Shown here: one piece after another, positions 1 through 10,674 of the stretch
How the letters are laid out: each line of letters begins with the position of its first letter
Position numbering within the stretch: the first letter of the stretch is position 1
Origin: Moniliophthora roreri
Lineage: Eukaryota > Basidiomycota > Agaricomycetes > Agaricales > Marasmiaceae
Assembly (NCBI GenBank): GCA_001466705.2
Contig: LATX02000089.1
Location: 930,001 to 994,000 of the forward strand
Direction of reading: 5' to 3'
DNA: 64,000 bases
Translations under genes and position numbers: made by a program
The notes under the pieces: generated by a model
What the model was told of the DNA's origin: nothing
The model's input: only the letters and a program-made list of their open reading frames with translations
Databases searched by the model: none

Positions 1-1744
1 ATCCTTTGGATCTCTGGGATTGCTGGTGTTGGGAAAAGCTCACTCATTGGCACACTGTATAACTCTCTAGCACAGTATGGGTTTAGCAGTCACCTGGCAG
101 CTTTTATTTGCTTTGACCGAGCTGACTATCAGGATGCCAAGGCACTCATCTGTTCACTTGCATTTCAGCTTGCAAAGTTTGATGAGCATTTTGGGAACCA
201 AATTGCAGATGCAGTTGATAGGAACCCACGCATTATAGACAGTACTGATATGTCAGCTCAGGTACAGAAGCTTATTATCAACCCATTGATCAATCTGAAG
301 GAGGAGATTGCAAAGGAGGGCTGTGTTGTTGTCATGATTGATGGGATTGATGAATGCTCCCACTCAGACCATGCAGAAACCAATTTCCGTAAGCAGATGC
401 TTCAGCTGTTTGAAACAAACAAGCTAGAACTTCTGCCATTCCTTTGCATTGTCCTTGCAAGTCGTCCTGAAGAGGACATTTGTAAGCACTTGCAAAACCA
501 AAGTCATATCCAACACTTCCGTCTTGACAGCTTGTCAGATGAAACCAGGAAGGACATCAAATTCTTCTTTGAAAAGTGTCTTGGAGACTCTTCCTTCAAT
601 GTATTGACCAAGGAGGAGAAGGAAAAGGCACTCACACTGCTTCCAGAACATGCCAGTGGCCTTTTCATATGAGCATCCACTGTCATTGCTTTTATCCAGA
701 AGAAACCAAGACAGCGCTTGCAAGTCTTTATGGAAGGGGAACCTCCAAAAGATGCATTTCATGCTCTCACCACTCTTTACAAGACTGCTCTTAACACTCT
801 TGTAGATGAGCATGAAGATGATGACATTCAGAAGGATCTGCAAACAGCTCTTGGTTTTATCATGGCTTCTTGCAGGGTATTTTCCCTGAGTAGAGATTTA
901 CCATCTTCTGCCTCACTACTCCATGCTCTTATTCAACACACATCATTTGCAACAAAGATAGACATTCCTCAAGCTGTTGCAAAGCTCCAAAGTCTGCTTA
1001 TAGAGGATGAAGCAGGCCTTGGGCTTATGCACAAGTCATTTGATGACTTCTTAACAAAAGACCCAGAGGATTACTGGTATATTGATCAGAGGAGATACCA
1101 GGAGATCCTATTGGATGCCACTACCTCTTGTGTGATTATACACCTCAAGAGACATAACCTGGAGTCTGAGGAGTTGTCCTCAAAGTCTACAGAGTATAGA
1201 TATGCATCATTAATATGGCCTGTTCATTGGCTTTTGATTGGGAACAATAATCAGATGCCAGCAGAGTCATACCAAAAACTGCAAGTGATAATGTTCAGGT
1301 ATCTGCTTCAATGGCTGTATACTTTGGACTATCAACTGCAGGATATAGGATTATTGGAGTTTTCATTGAATTCACTGGTAACTAGCTCACTTTTGCATAA
1401 CTTGATATCTTTTTGATCTAGATTTTGCCTCTATATAGAGCAAGCATCCTAATGATGAATTTATGCAGAGGGCATGTTGGCATTCTTCATTGCTGCTACC
1501 AAAATACACTAGAAATTGGTCCGTTTCACATAGTTTCCAGAATATGCTATACAACACTGCAAGGAATGGGAAAATGCAGAAGACAGAAAAGGATGGCCAA
1601 AGTGTCTATGTGTATAAAGTGGACAATATGTATATTTTGGGATTTGTCCAGATGGCTGGAGGGTCTCAGATCTATGAGGAGATTATGGCAGCTCTTGAGA
1701 AGGTGAGCAGGCCAGAGAATGTAGAACTTGCTTTACTGATGTGA
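1..1744 (+). pseudogene. NACHT-domain NLR remnant, 5' end outside the window
   Basis: The window opens inside the protein, directly at the Walker A P-loop (GIAGVGKSS, frame 1). A Walker B strand (VVVMIDGIDEC, about nt 325-357) and the sensor region (LCIVLASRPEED) follow, as in basidiomycete NACHT STAND NTPases, which act as intracellular immune or incompatibility receptors. At 670-672 the frame meets TGA where the family has the Trp of a GLFIW motif. The same frame then runs on to 1416 with the usual downstream helical region (LGLMHKSFDDFL, then YWYIDQRRY). After 1416 the frame breaks up; two overlapping frames reach 1706 and 1744. Only a handful of CpGs occur in 1.8 kb, unlike the genes after 2.3 kb. 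A TGG to TGA change and CpG loss suggest a silenced, mutated copy. The N-terminal signalling domain lies outside the window. Family assignment is firm; loss of function is inferred. Confidence 0.8.
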
Positions 1745-1959
1745 ATATCTTTACAGAATTCTTATCCACCAATTATGGACTTGAGTCCAGAGGTGGAGTC
1801 ACAGTTGCCAGTAACAATCACTAGCCGCGAGGAAGTGCAGGATTCAGTGTAAACATTTTCACAGGAGGACTTGTAATGTGTCTAAATAGAAACTCAGAGT
1901 AGGATAAAACAGCACATGAGTCAATCACAGTCTTAGACACGGTCGTGTAGATGCTACAC

Positions 1960-1964
1960 AAAAA
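1960..1964 (-). terminator. Pol III terminator (T5) of tRNA-Lys
   Basis: A run of five A on the plus strand, hence five T on the transcribed minus strand, lies 21 nt past the tRNA 3' end. That is the expected RNA polymerase III stop. Confidence 0.6.
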
Positions 1965-1985
1965 GCAAACAGCTCGACAACACGT

Positions 1986-2087
1986 AGCCCACCGCGAGGG
2001 TCGAACTCGCAGCCTTCAGATGATTATTACAGCCCGCTAGACTGTTTCTTAAAAGTCTGACGCTCTATCCGATTGAGCTAGGCGGGC
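1986..2087 (-). tRNA. tRNA-Lys (anticodon UUU) with a 28-nt intron
   Basis: On the minus strand the acceptor arm GCCCGCC pairs with GGTGGGC (one G-T pair). The D arm is GCTC/GAGC, the anticodon stem TCAGA/TCTGA, and the T arm GCGAG/CTCGC around TTCGACC. The anticodon loop reads C-T-TTT-A, then an intron at 2022-2049, then A. The interruption falls after position 37, the canonical place for nuclear tRNA introns. No CCA is encoded, as expected in eukaryotes. The intron shares a GCGGGCTGT-like segment with no obvious extra pairing; splicing would be by the tRNA endonuclease. Confidence 0.92.
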
Positions 2088-2321
2088 AACACAGAGGATT
2101 TGATATGTTACATTGTCATAACCCTAAGCGGACACGGCTACACGACATATACAAAGTACCCATAACTCAATGTGTCCTCTTCTTCGTGAGTACATGTGTC
2201 TGCATAGATCCCAATATTTATCACTGACACTCACGCCCACCAGTTCACATGATGGTATTCAAGATTCGATTTTTATATTTGTTCATGAACAAGCAAAGGA
2301 TCCGATACCCCGAACACTGCA

Positions 2322-2445
2322 ATGGACCGCCTCCAAGAGAAGAACAGTAGCGAAGAATCTAGGGAGGAAGAGCTAGCAGAGGTCGATTTGGCGACTTTTC
2401 ATGAACGAGAAGCCGGGAGGTTAATTTTAGATCCAGAGTACGTTC

Positions 2446-2482
<37 letters not shown>

Positions 2483-5108
2483 CTCCCTAGGGAAGCTCGA
2501 ATCGAATTCGGCGAACGCTTCACCTCAAGACTTAAACTCACTAAAGACGGAAAGACGATTCTATGGCCTCAACCGACAGATGATCCTGCTGACCCTCAGA
2601 ATGTGCGTAATCCTTGCATGTATCCCATTGCAAAGCATTGATAGTTATAAAGTGGAGCAGTCGGAAGAAGGCTCTCCACCTCTTCATTATCTCGCTGGCT
2701 ACTATAGTTCCGGACTTTGACTCCGCGATAGGTGGGTTCATGGTTTCCTTATAGTTGGTATGACGCTGAATCCGCCTACTAGGCATAGCCAGTGTCTTCG
2801 AGCTAGCAGAAACATATGGCACGACGACAGGTCATATCAACAATCTGACATCAAAGTGAGTCTTCAGCACACTCTTCTCGCTTCCAATCTGACGGGCTAA
2901 TTCCCTAGCTGGAGCGTGTTTCTCGTTGGTATGAAACCTTGAATTTCCGAGTTGTGTTCGCTGAGCTCATTGTGGTGCAGGTTGGGGTGGTTTCTTTGGG
3001 TATGTGTTTTCCTTACCTCAATACCGCTTACTGACGGTTTGCAATGCAGAATCGTGCGTGCGCTGTGCCTCTCTCGCATTTTTGAATTCATATGTTAGTC
3101 ATTCAGATGCTCATGCGAAGATATGGACGACTGCCAGTATTGTTCTGGACTCAAGTACGCTACGACCTCTATCATCGATTACTCGATCTGACGCTCTACT
3201 CAGTTATTGGCACTCGGCTTTCTCGTGGGTACCACCTTTGCCCCGACGTTGGAGGTCTTCGCAGGTGAGTGTCCATCTCTAAGTCACGAGAAATTGATAT
3301 CTGACTGGCAATGTCGTCGAACGCAGCAATGCGCTGTCTTACAGGATTCTTCGGGTACGCCATGCTTTCCCATTTCCGTTACCAGAGGCTTACTCAGTCC
3401 CTCCGAAAGAACGTGTCCTCAAATCACGGTATAGAGCTCACGAACTCATCTCCCGCCCCTGCTCACTCCTTCGTTCATGCAACACAGGGCCTCTTCATAA
3501 TCAACGACGTCTACCCTTTTCACTTGCAAGTCAAAATGGTTTACTTCCTCCTTGGTGTCTCATCTTCATGGCTTACCAGAGCTCTATAGATTGGAATATG
3601 GACCTGCTCCGCCGTCCTCAGCCCACACCTCTCCCCCTTCGTCTTCAGTTTCCTCCTCGCACGAGCAAATTGGCGTATTGCATGGGGTATAGGATGTATT
3701 TACGGCGTGGTAGTAGTCCTTTTGATTGCGTTTTTTATGGAGGAGTCGTATGTCTTCTTTCTTTTTTTATCTCCTGCTATTTCACCTTGCAACTCATTCC
3801 CTCCAGGATATACGACCGCAAAAAAGCCACCCGAACCGTCCAACCTGGCCTCCGAGGTCGTTTTGAAGCTTTATTCGGCGTAACAGGATACAAGATGGCG
3901 AAAACGGGTCAGAGTGCGACTTGGAAAGAAGTAATGTTGGCGCCGTTGAGGATTGCGTGGAGACCGCATTTCGTTGGGGTTTATGTTCTTTTGGTGGGTC
4001 TTGAGTTACTGTTTTGAGCGGGAGTGTACTAATATTGTATGATGGTAGGCGATGTTTTTTGGGTTTGCGATTGGCATCAATGTGAGTGCATACCTGCTTG
4101 CATGGCAAATATACGATACAAGATTCACGAAAACTCGGATGTGCCAGATCACCAACACAATCTTCTTCCAAAGTGAACCGCCGTTCGGGTTTGGATTTGA
4201 TAAATTTACTGTTGGAGGGATCTACGCTACGCCCGTTGTGAGTTACTTTCTCTCAACTTTTGGTTTTCTAAATATTAATTCAGGCTCCTTTAGGTTGCGG
4301 TTTTCATAGGCGAATTCCTCGGTCGGTACTTGAACGACTGGGTCATGTATTACAGCGTGAAGAGGAATAACGGCGTGTTTGAGGCTGAGGTGCGGTTATG
4401 GTACGCGTTATCTGTCTTTGATCTACTTCACCGTCTCTGACGCGGCCAAAGGACCCTATACATCTCGATCCCACTATACTTATGTGGCTTCCTCGTCCTT
4501 GGAACGGCACTACAACACCATTTACATATCGCGGTGATCGTTATCGGATGGGGGATAGCACAGATTGCGGATCTTATGAGCGCTGTTGCGGTGTGTGAGT
4601 ACGTTTTTTAGCCGAGTTCTTTCAGATATGATTCTCATGAGTTGCATTACTGTAGATGCGTATTCCAATGATTGTTTTCCTACGAAGCAGGTTTGTTTGT
4701 TGCTCCTCAGGGTTGGCTAGTTGCTGATCGTGGAGGTATCAGGGTGAAGTCAGTGCAGTGCTAAATCTGATGCGCACGATGGGAGGTAAGTTGCACTTAT
4801 TGCCTCGGCGAGAACGTTTCTCATGATCTTATCTGAAAGGCTTTAGTGTGGCGTATTATCAAGTTCCTTGGTCAGAGCAGCACGGTGCGTTGCAAACATT
4901 TGGTCTGGAAGCTGGGTACATAGTCTTTCCTTGTGATGGCATGATCGATTGGGCTAAACGTGCACCAGGATCGTCTGTGGTATCTTCATTCTCGTAGTTC
5001 CGATTCTGCAGTTGAAGGGAAGAGAAATACGGGTATGTTGGCCAAGTCGCGAGTTGATTCCGCTACGCTCACCGACCTGGACAGAAACGATTTTCGGTGA
5101 AACAATAG
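2322..5108 (+). CDS. Major facilitator superfamily transporter
   Basis: A multi-exon fungal MFS permease of about 500 residues. The first exon gives an acidic cytosolic N-terminus (MDRLQEKNSSEE), followed by twelve-helix type membrane segments. The helix 2-3 loop carries the MFS signature (LMRRYGRLPVLF), and a typical IYDRKKATRT loop lies between the halves. Introns are short (43-66 nt): 2438-2490, 2603-2652, 2732 onward, then 3000-3049 and so on. The best model needs a 4-nt microexon at 3050-3053 to keep frame before the ATG at 3107. The last intron, 5033-5084, gives the ending REIRKRFSVKQ; if it is retained, the frame stays open to 5227. A TC microsatellite lies in intron 1. The substrate is not evident; resemblance is to fungal general-substrate (sugar, polyamine or drug) transporters. 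It converges on glutamate decarboxylase. Confidence 0.85.
2447..2478 (+). repeat. (TC)n microsatellite in intron 1 of the MFS gene
   Basis: A pure TC dinucleotide run of 16 units fills the polypyrimidine part of the first intron just before its acceptor at 2490. It may be length-polymorphic and could affect splicing strength. Confidence 0.9.
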
Positions 5109-5335
5109 ACTCATTCGCGGCGAATTTTGCTATTGGGGGAGGAAGCTTCATGTTCTCAGAGATGTGCGCGGGTCTGAAAGCGGAAGAAATCTCAAATGAT
5201 GAATCAATTCTTGAAAACGATTATTGATGGAATGTTGCGTTTTTATTCACACTTTGACGGATATTCAAATATTTGTACACTTGTCACACAGGTTCTTCGT
5301 TGTGATACATTCGTTTTGTCTTCCTTCATTTAGGT

Positions 5336-7641
5336 TCAGCATTGCCTGGAGAATCCCGCCTGCCCCTGTCCAGACTCCTCAGAGCCACCAAAGTTCTCTT
5401 TCACGGGCCTACCATGCTCTCTATCCGGCTGGTGGATTATCTTTTGTGTCCTCTCAAGCATTCTAGCACCACCGTCATCTGAGAATCGGTATGAATCAGT
5501 GGCCCGGGAAAGAATGCGGAAACACATACCCATTATGGTCTCTGTGACCTCGAGAATGTCGGCGACCAACCGTTCGATGAGATCTTCGCTTAGAGTTTCA
5601 CGAACTGTACAAAGGTCAGTTTTACGTGGGATAAAGTCGGTTTTTGATACGAACCAACAATACGAAGAATTTCTGTGTCCTTCTCGCCTTCAGGTCCACC
5701 ATAGTTTGGTACAATCCAACCCTTTGCTCTAAGCAGAGACTGTAGACAAATGATGAGCCCGACGTTGAATGAGTTTTCGCGAGTTATGCATACCTGAATC
5801 CACACTTGCTTGACGTCAGGGTACTTGGCCATAAAGTCGTCTGAGAGCCTAACACAAAATCCTCAGAACAACATTCTTCGCACGATACGAACTAGAGCTC
5901 ACTTAAACGCAACGACGGGCAGACCAAATTCATAAGACTCTGGATCGTCATCTTCGTCTCGGCCCTCAATCCGCCGATGAATGTTGCTCAACACCTGAAT
6001 GGCAGCCTGTCATCGTTCCGTTCCGACGAGTAACAAGATTAAAGTCAACCTTGAAGTGGGTGCTCTCGAGCGCCCTAGATAGAAGCCTTGCGTTGCGTAA
6101 ATCCTTGACTGCGATTTTCTTGTAACCTTCGAAACCCAAGTTCAGGAAGTTGAACATTTGAGCGATGATTGGTGCCGCGGGCTTTGAAAAGTTTCTTCCG
6201 AGTGATTTGTCAGTTGTCAAGTTCTGCAGCATGTAGGATTGGTGCTTACAAGGTAAAGGAATATTCGACACTTCCGAGGTAGTCTAAAAGCCTTAATGTC
6301 AATACGTACGTTCTAAAAGCAACTCAAAAGAACTGCGTACGAAGTTCGAAGATAAGATCCTTATGAAGGTAGCTCTCGTCGCGCCAAAGGACCCATCCAA
6401 GACCCGCGTAGACAAGACCAAATTTGTGACCCGAGGTGTTGATAGAGACGACTCGCGGAACATCGAAGCTCCATTTCAGTGAAGGGTATGCAAAAGGCGC
6501 GATGAACGCTCCAGAGGCACCATCGACATGAATCGGAATGTCTAAGCCCGTGTCCTTCTGCAGCTGGTCAACTAGGTCGTAGATCCCGGTGAGAAATAGG
6601 GCTAGATATTGATAATAAGAAACTCACGAAGTTCGCTCATCTCCAGCACGTTCTCAAAGTGCCCGGTGTACGTGCTTCCGAGAATCACAATGACACCAAT
6701 AGTGCTGGAAGAGCTCAGTCACATCTCAACAAAATCAAGACAAACACGGCCCTCACTTTTCGTCAATGTATTGAATAGCATCCTTTGGATCCATCACGTA
6801 GTTGTTTGAAGCTTTAACCGGAACAAGACGACATTCCACGTCGAAGTATCTGAGAAGGTATCAGACTCATACAGTCTTGAACGTATTTGAACGTGACCCC
6901 ACCTCGCGAATTTCTCAAGAGCAACTTGAGCATTTGATCCAAAGACAATGTTGGGATGGAAGTAGTCCTTTCCAGCCGCCTTACGCGCCTCCTGCCATCG
7001 CTTCTTCATGGCAAGACCTCCCAGCATGATTGCTTCCGAGGAACCGGCGGTCGAAGTGCCGATAACTTTTTCAGTGGAAGGCGCTTTCCAAAGGGACGCG
7101 ACTTGTGGCTGTGTAAGCTACTGTTCGCTTAGATTGCGGCTCGATACGCACTCATAGAGATGCAGCGATTGTGTATGATCGTTGCTGCGGGATACTCATC
7201 GAGGTCGACTTGATTCTTGTTGAGGTTCTCCATGATTAGCTTGTCGGCCATCTCTGGCATCCAAGTGTGAACAAATCTGTGGCGCGAGGCGTCAGCGAAC
7301 AAGATCGCGAGAGAAAAACTGCTGAGCTGAATGAACTCACGATGCGAGATTCAACAAGGGATTTCCATCCAATGCAGTCTCATCGTGAAGCAGTTGATAG
7401 GCTGATCTCGACGGAATACCGAATTCAGGCATGGAGTACTTTGGTATTCCATGAGCATCTTCGTCACGACTCCAGGACTGGTGCAAGGTTTGCCTCTGAT
7501 GTTGATTTACGAAGTGTTGACGCTGGGGATGATCCCGCGACTTTTGAATGACTTCGTCGGCGTTGACTATGGGCACGAGTGTGTTAGCAAGGGATGCAAG
7601 CCTCGATCGGGTGGAGACTTACTATTGCGTGAGAGGGACAT
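5336..7641 (-). CDS. Glutamate decarboxylase (PLP-dependent)
   Basis: About 13 exons, all with consistent phases. The start at 7641 gives MSLSRNINADE, and exon 1 is only 19 nt. The enzyme converts L-glutamate to GABA and CO2 in the cytosol, the first step of the GABA shunt. Landmarks in order are the N-terminal [12 protein letters not shown] segment, [14 protein letters not shown], the substrate/PLP strand HVDGASGAF, and the PLP-lysine motif [10 protein letters not shown]. The tail then continues past the usual fold with [14 protein letters not shown] and a polar end ([10 protein letters not shown]). Introns are 50-64 nt, for example 7567-7622, 7277-7340 and 7102-7151. A TATA box lies 62 nt upstream. 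All catalytic elements are present and no disruption was found. It is tail to tail with the MFS gene; a shared GABA/glutamate role is possible but not shown. Confidence 0.9.
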
Positions 7642-7702
7642 CGAGGTCGGGGTGGAGGGCGAGAGCTTGCGATGCTATGAAGATGATATATTATGTAGAT
7701 GG

Positions 7703-7710
7703 TATTTATA
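7703..7710 (-). promoter_or_regulatory. TATA box of the glutamate decarboxylase gene
   Basis: The minus strand reads TATAAATA about 62 nt upstream of the chosen ATG (7641). This supports that start and a short 5' leader. The rest of the spacer up to 8046 shows no further gene. Confidence 0.55.
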
Positions 7711-8046
7711 CGCGGGATCTCAGGTCGGAGCTTCAATTCCCGAACACTCCCCCTGGAAGCGTTCTGGAATCGTGAAATGACGTCGTCGGGTTAGAGAAAC
7801 CACTAATTTGACCTGGAATGAGCAGCCTCATTGAGCTATCATCGCCTCGGGATATCTTCTCGTTATTACTACTAGACACCGTGATTTCACAGCAACAACG
7901 TCATAGTTGGTTTTGATGTGAAAAACGAGATTGATTCAAGAGCTTGAGAGAACTACATCGTTGCGTTATGTTTTTATACATATCTGTATCGCCGCAGTCA
8001 AATATAGGCGGGAGTGATGTACAGCACTGAATAACGCACCTCCGCC

Positions 8047-10117
8047 CTATTTGAATGTCACAAGGACCGCCTCACTTGCTACCAGGTCTAGTCCTTCCTG
8101 AACCGAATGCTCTTCCTGCGACAACGTGCCGGCCACATGACCATCAGCTGTCTCATAAGTTTGACCTCCCCATAACAAGCCAGATGTATCATCAGCATGC
8201 CTGGACGCGAACGTTTTCAATGAGACTCAGATTGGGTTGTGACTCGTAACATACCCAATGGCTAAGCGCTTGACTGTCATCTGTGATGGAGTCGTTCCTG
8301 TAAAAGCAAAATCGAGATGCACCTGAGATCGATTGGTACTACTGCTAAGGAAGGCTTGAGAGTTGACGAAGATGGCTCTAGCTAGCTTATTCTCCTGGTA
8401 GAATGCATATCCCGAAATCCGCGTGTTGTTGACAGATATCTCTGATATCTTGGTGTTCCCACTGTTCTCAATCCCTTCTGCTGCAATGATTGCGGCGTAG
8501 TATTGAGGCTGAACATGAGGTGGCAGTGGGGAAGGCAGATTGGAACCATCGGTGGTGGATCGATTCAAAGTAACCGGTTGGATCTTGCGGAGCGGAAAGC
8601 AATCAGAAACATGATAGATGCATGACGAATGGGGAGAGTTGGGCGCTCACGAGGTTATATTTATAGCCAATGCCTTCGTGAAAGTAAACCTTAGTTATGT
8701 TTAGTGACCGCCTGTAAGAGGCCGAGGTTCAGGATTGGATTACTGAGATTGAGGAGCACGTACGCAAATAGAGCGTAGTCCAGGGTCCATAGTGCCGCAC
8801 CCGCGGTATTGGAAACGCCGGGTGCCCCCTGGATTATCTTTTGAGCTTCATTATGAACCGATGAGCGACACGGACGCACATGACATGAATAACTGTTCGT
8901 TTCTCCAAGTACATAGTCGAGATTTCTCGCACGAGATGCTGCGATGTCAGGAATGAACATTGACAGGTTGCTTCGAATTGTCGATTTCGTCATCAGATCC
9001 TGCAGGAGACCGCCATTCCCACTGCAAAATGAGCCACTGAATGCAATTATGACATCAGAAACACATCCGCGAAGACCAACGTGCGGTCCTCACCTATAGT
9101 GATGCTGTGATATTCTGCAGGACAAGTTATAGCTTTAGTCTGAATTGAAAAAACGACGCGCAATGCATACGTGGAGATCTGGGACCCGGGAGCAGAGGAA
9201 AGAATCCCGTTGGCGAACATTCCTTGTGGTGAGAAGCTGGTGTTTGAGTGTCCAGAGCCCGCAAAAGCGCCTCCGAAAAACTTTCTTTTTGATGATGAAG
9301 AGATACCGCCAGCTGTGGAGACGTTGTTCGCGAAGTTGATCCACCTTGGAATACGTTTAGCACCGTCTCGGTCTAAGCATTACGCATGCTCACTCCTTCA
9401 CATATTGCGAAATGTTGAACGTTGAAGGTCTAAACCCGTTATTTCGGTAAAGATCAGCTTCATTACCGATCTCGAGCAGATCCAGCGAAATCCCCGCATT
9501 AGTGATAGCAGACGAGGAGAAAGCCTTTGCAATGGATTGAGCTTCGAGGACAGCGGCTGTGAGGTTGTTCTGCCCAAAGTTGACACCCCATATGACGTGA
9601 GTATCTGTCAAGATGCCGGGTGAGCTGCATGTGCATCATGTCACATTGACTGGAGTGCATACTTGGTGGGAGGAAACGTGCTGCTTGGTAATAGGCATCT
9701 CCAACAACGATTGTAGATGCTTCTGGGTAAGGCACTGTCGTGGTGGGTGGAGGAAAGGCGGTCTGGGGTGACTGATATGTAGAGAGATGAATGAAAACCT
9801 GAACAACACCTGGTATGGAAATAGGAAAGACGTACCTGCAAAGCCTGATTAAAGTTCGTGTGGTCCTCGGAGTTGGCTCCAATCCTAATGAATGGAGGTT
9901 CGCCTGTGATTCGAGCGAGGTTGTCAAGGGTGTTAAAGAAGAATTGGTTCCTGGAGTTCAGTCCCACCCAGTCGGTCCAGCGATCCTGCTCAAGAGAAAG
10001 CGATATGTGGGAACCGGAGATGACAGGTGCACCTGAAGGCGCGTTTGAAGATAACTGAACGGAAACAGAGGATACAGGGCTCGCTATAGCACCAAAAAGG
10101 AGCAGAAAGGATTTCAT
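8047..10117 (-). CDS. Secreted glycoside hydrolase family 79 (beta-glucuronidase-like), frameshifted near its C-terminus
   Basis: Ten exons. A signal peptide (MKSFLLLFGAIAS) starts at 10117, so the enzyme is probably extracellular. Typical GH79 landmarks follow: PPFIRIGANSEDHTNF, VIWGVNFGQNN, the acid/base region LEIGNEADLY, and the nucleophile region YVLGETNSYS. A GAPGVSNTAGAALWTLDYAL stretch and the GH79C beta-domain (INKVYFHEG-like, QPQYYAAIIAAEG) complete the fold. Family members remove glucuronic acid from proteoglycans or arabinogalactans. In the last exon the WGGQ segment is followed by four A (plus-strand T at 8160-8163) where three would keep the expected TYET frame. As written, translation stops at 8153-8155, losing roughly 35 residues that are still readable in the next frame to the TAG at 8047-8049. 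This is either a real truncation or a homopolymer error. It lies upstream of, and in the same orientation as, glutamate decarboxylase. Confidence 0.85.
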
Positions 10118-10263
10118 CTTGTGGGTTTGAGAAGACCAGGAAAGCGCATGGACGTGTTTATAATTTCGATTTTTGTGCTGGGTCATGAGGGAGGCCTATT
10201 TCTGGACAACTCTCGAAGCACGTCTTCGAGAATGAAACCATCAGCAGTTACGAATGCGAAGAA

Positions 10264-10674
10264 TCATTTTGCTCCAGTGATTGCGATGTCCTGTGTCGAG
10301 CCGTCTGCTCGGTCCGGAATTTCAGCTCGAAACATGCTGGCTTAGAGAATTAGAACACGACAATAGTTCATGGGCAATGTATAACGCACCCATAGCCAAT
10401 CAAGTTCTGTATGGCTTCTCCCAGAAGCCCAAGTCCGCAAAGTGACTCCTGAGAAGTAATATACTTGTTGCGGAGCTCTTCCCGCTGTTTGCATTCAACG
10501 CGGCGTGCACCTATATATGAGCAGTTCGCTGGTTAGTCAAGGACAAGATACAGCACCGCGTAAAAACGTACTTGGGATGACCCCCAGGCCTAGCTGAGGT
10601 CCGCAGAACTTGTACAACACGTTGTAAAAGATTATGGTTGAGATGAACATGATGAACAACGTTAACAATTTCAT
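10264..10674 (-). CDS. Small single-pass membrane protein (98 aa), unknown
   Basis: Three short exons, 10674-10572, 10510-10390 and 10336-10264, joined by GT-AG introns of 61 and 53 nt. All phases agree and the frame ends at TGA. The protein begins MKLLTLFIMFISTIIFYNVL, one strong hydrophobic helix acting as signal anchor. It continues with a Cys/Gly-rich stretch (YKFCGPQLGLGVIP), a charged helix (CKQREELRNKYITS), a second amphipathic segment (CGLGLLGEAIQNLIGYG) and a polar tail. I do not recognise a family. It is too short per exon to appear as a long frame, but the splice sites and phases are mutually consistent. It is divergent from nothing nearby and lies upstream of GH79 on the same strand. 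Confidence 0.6.

Noticed and set aside
2541..2822. Minus-strand frames opposite the MFS exons
   Set aside because: Shadows of the plus-strand gene, whose exons have matched splice phases and family motifs.
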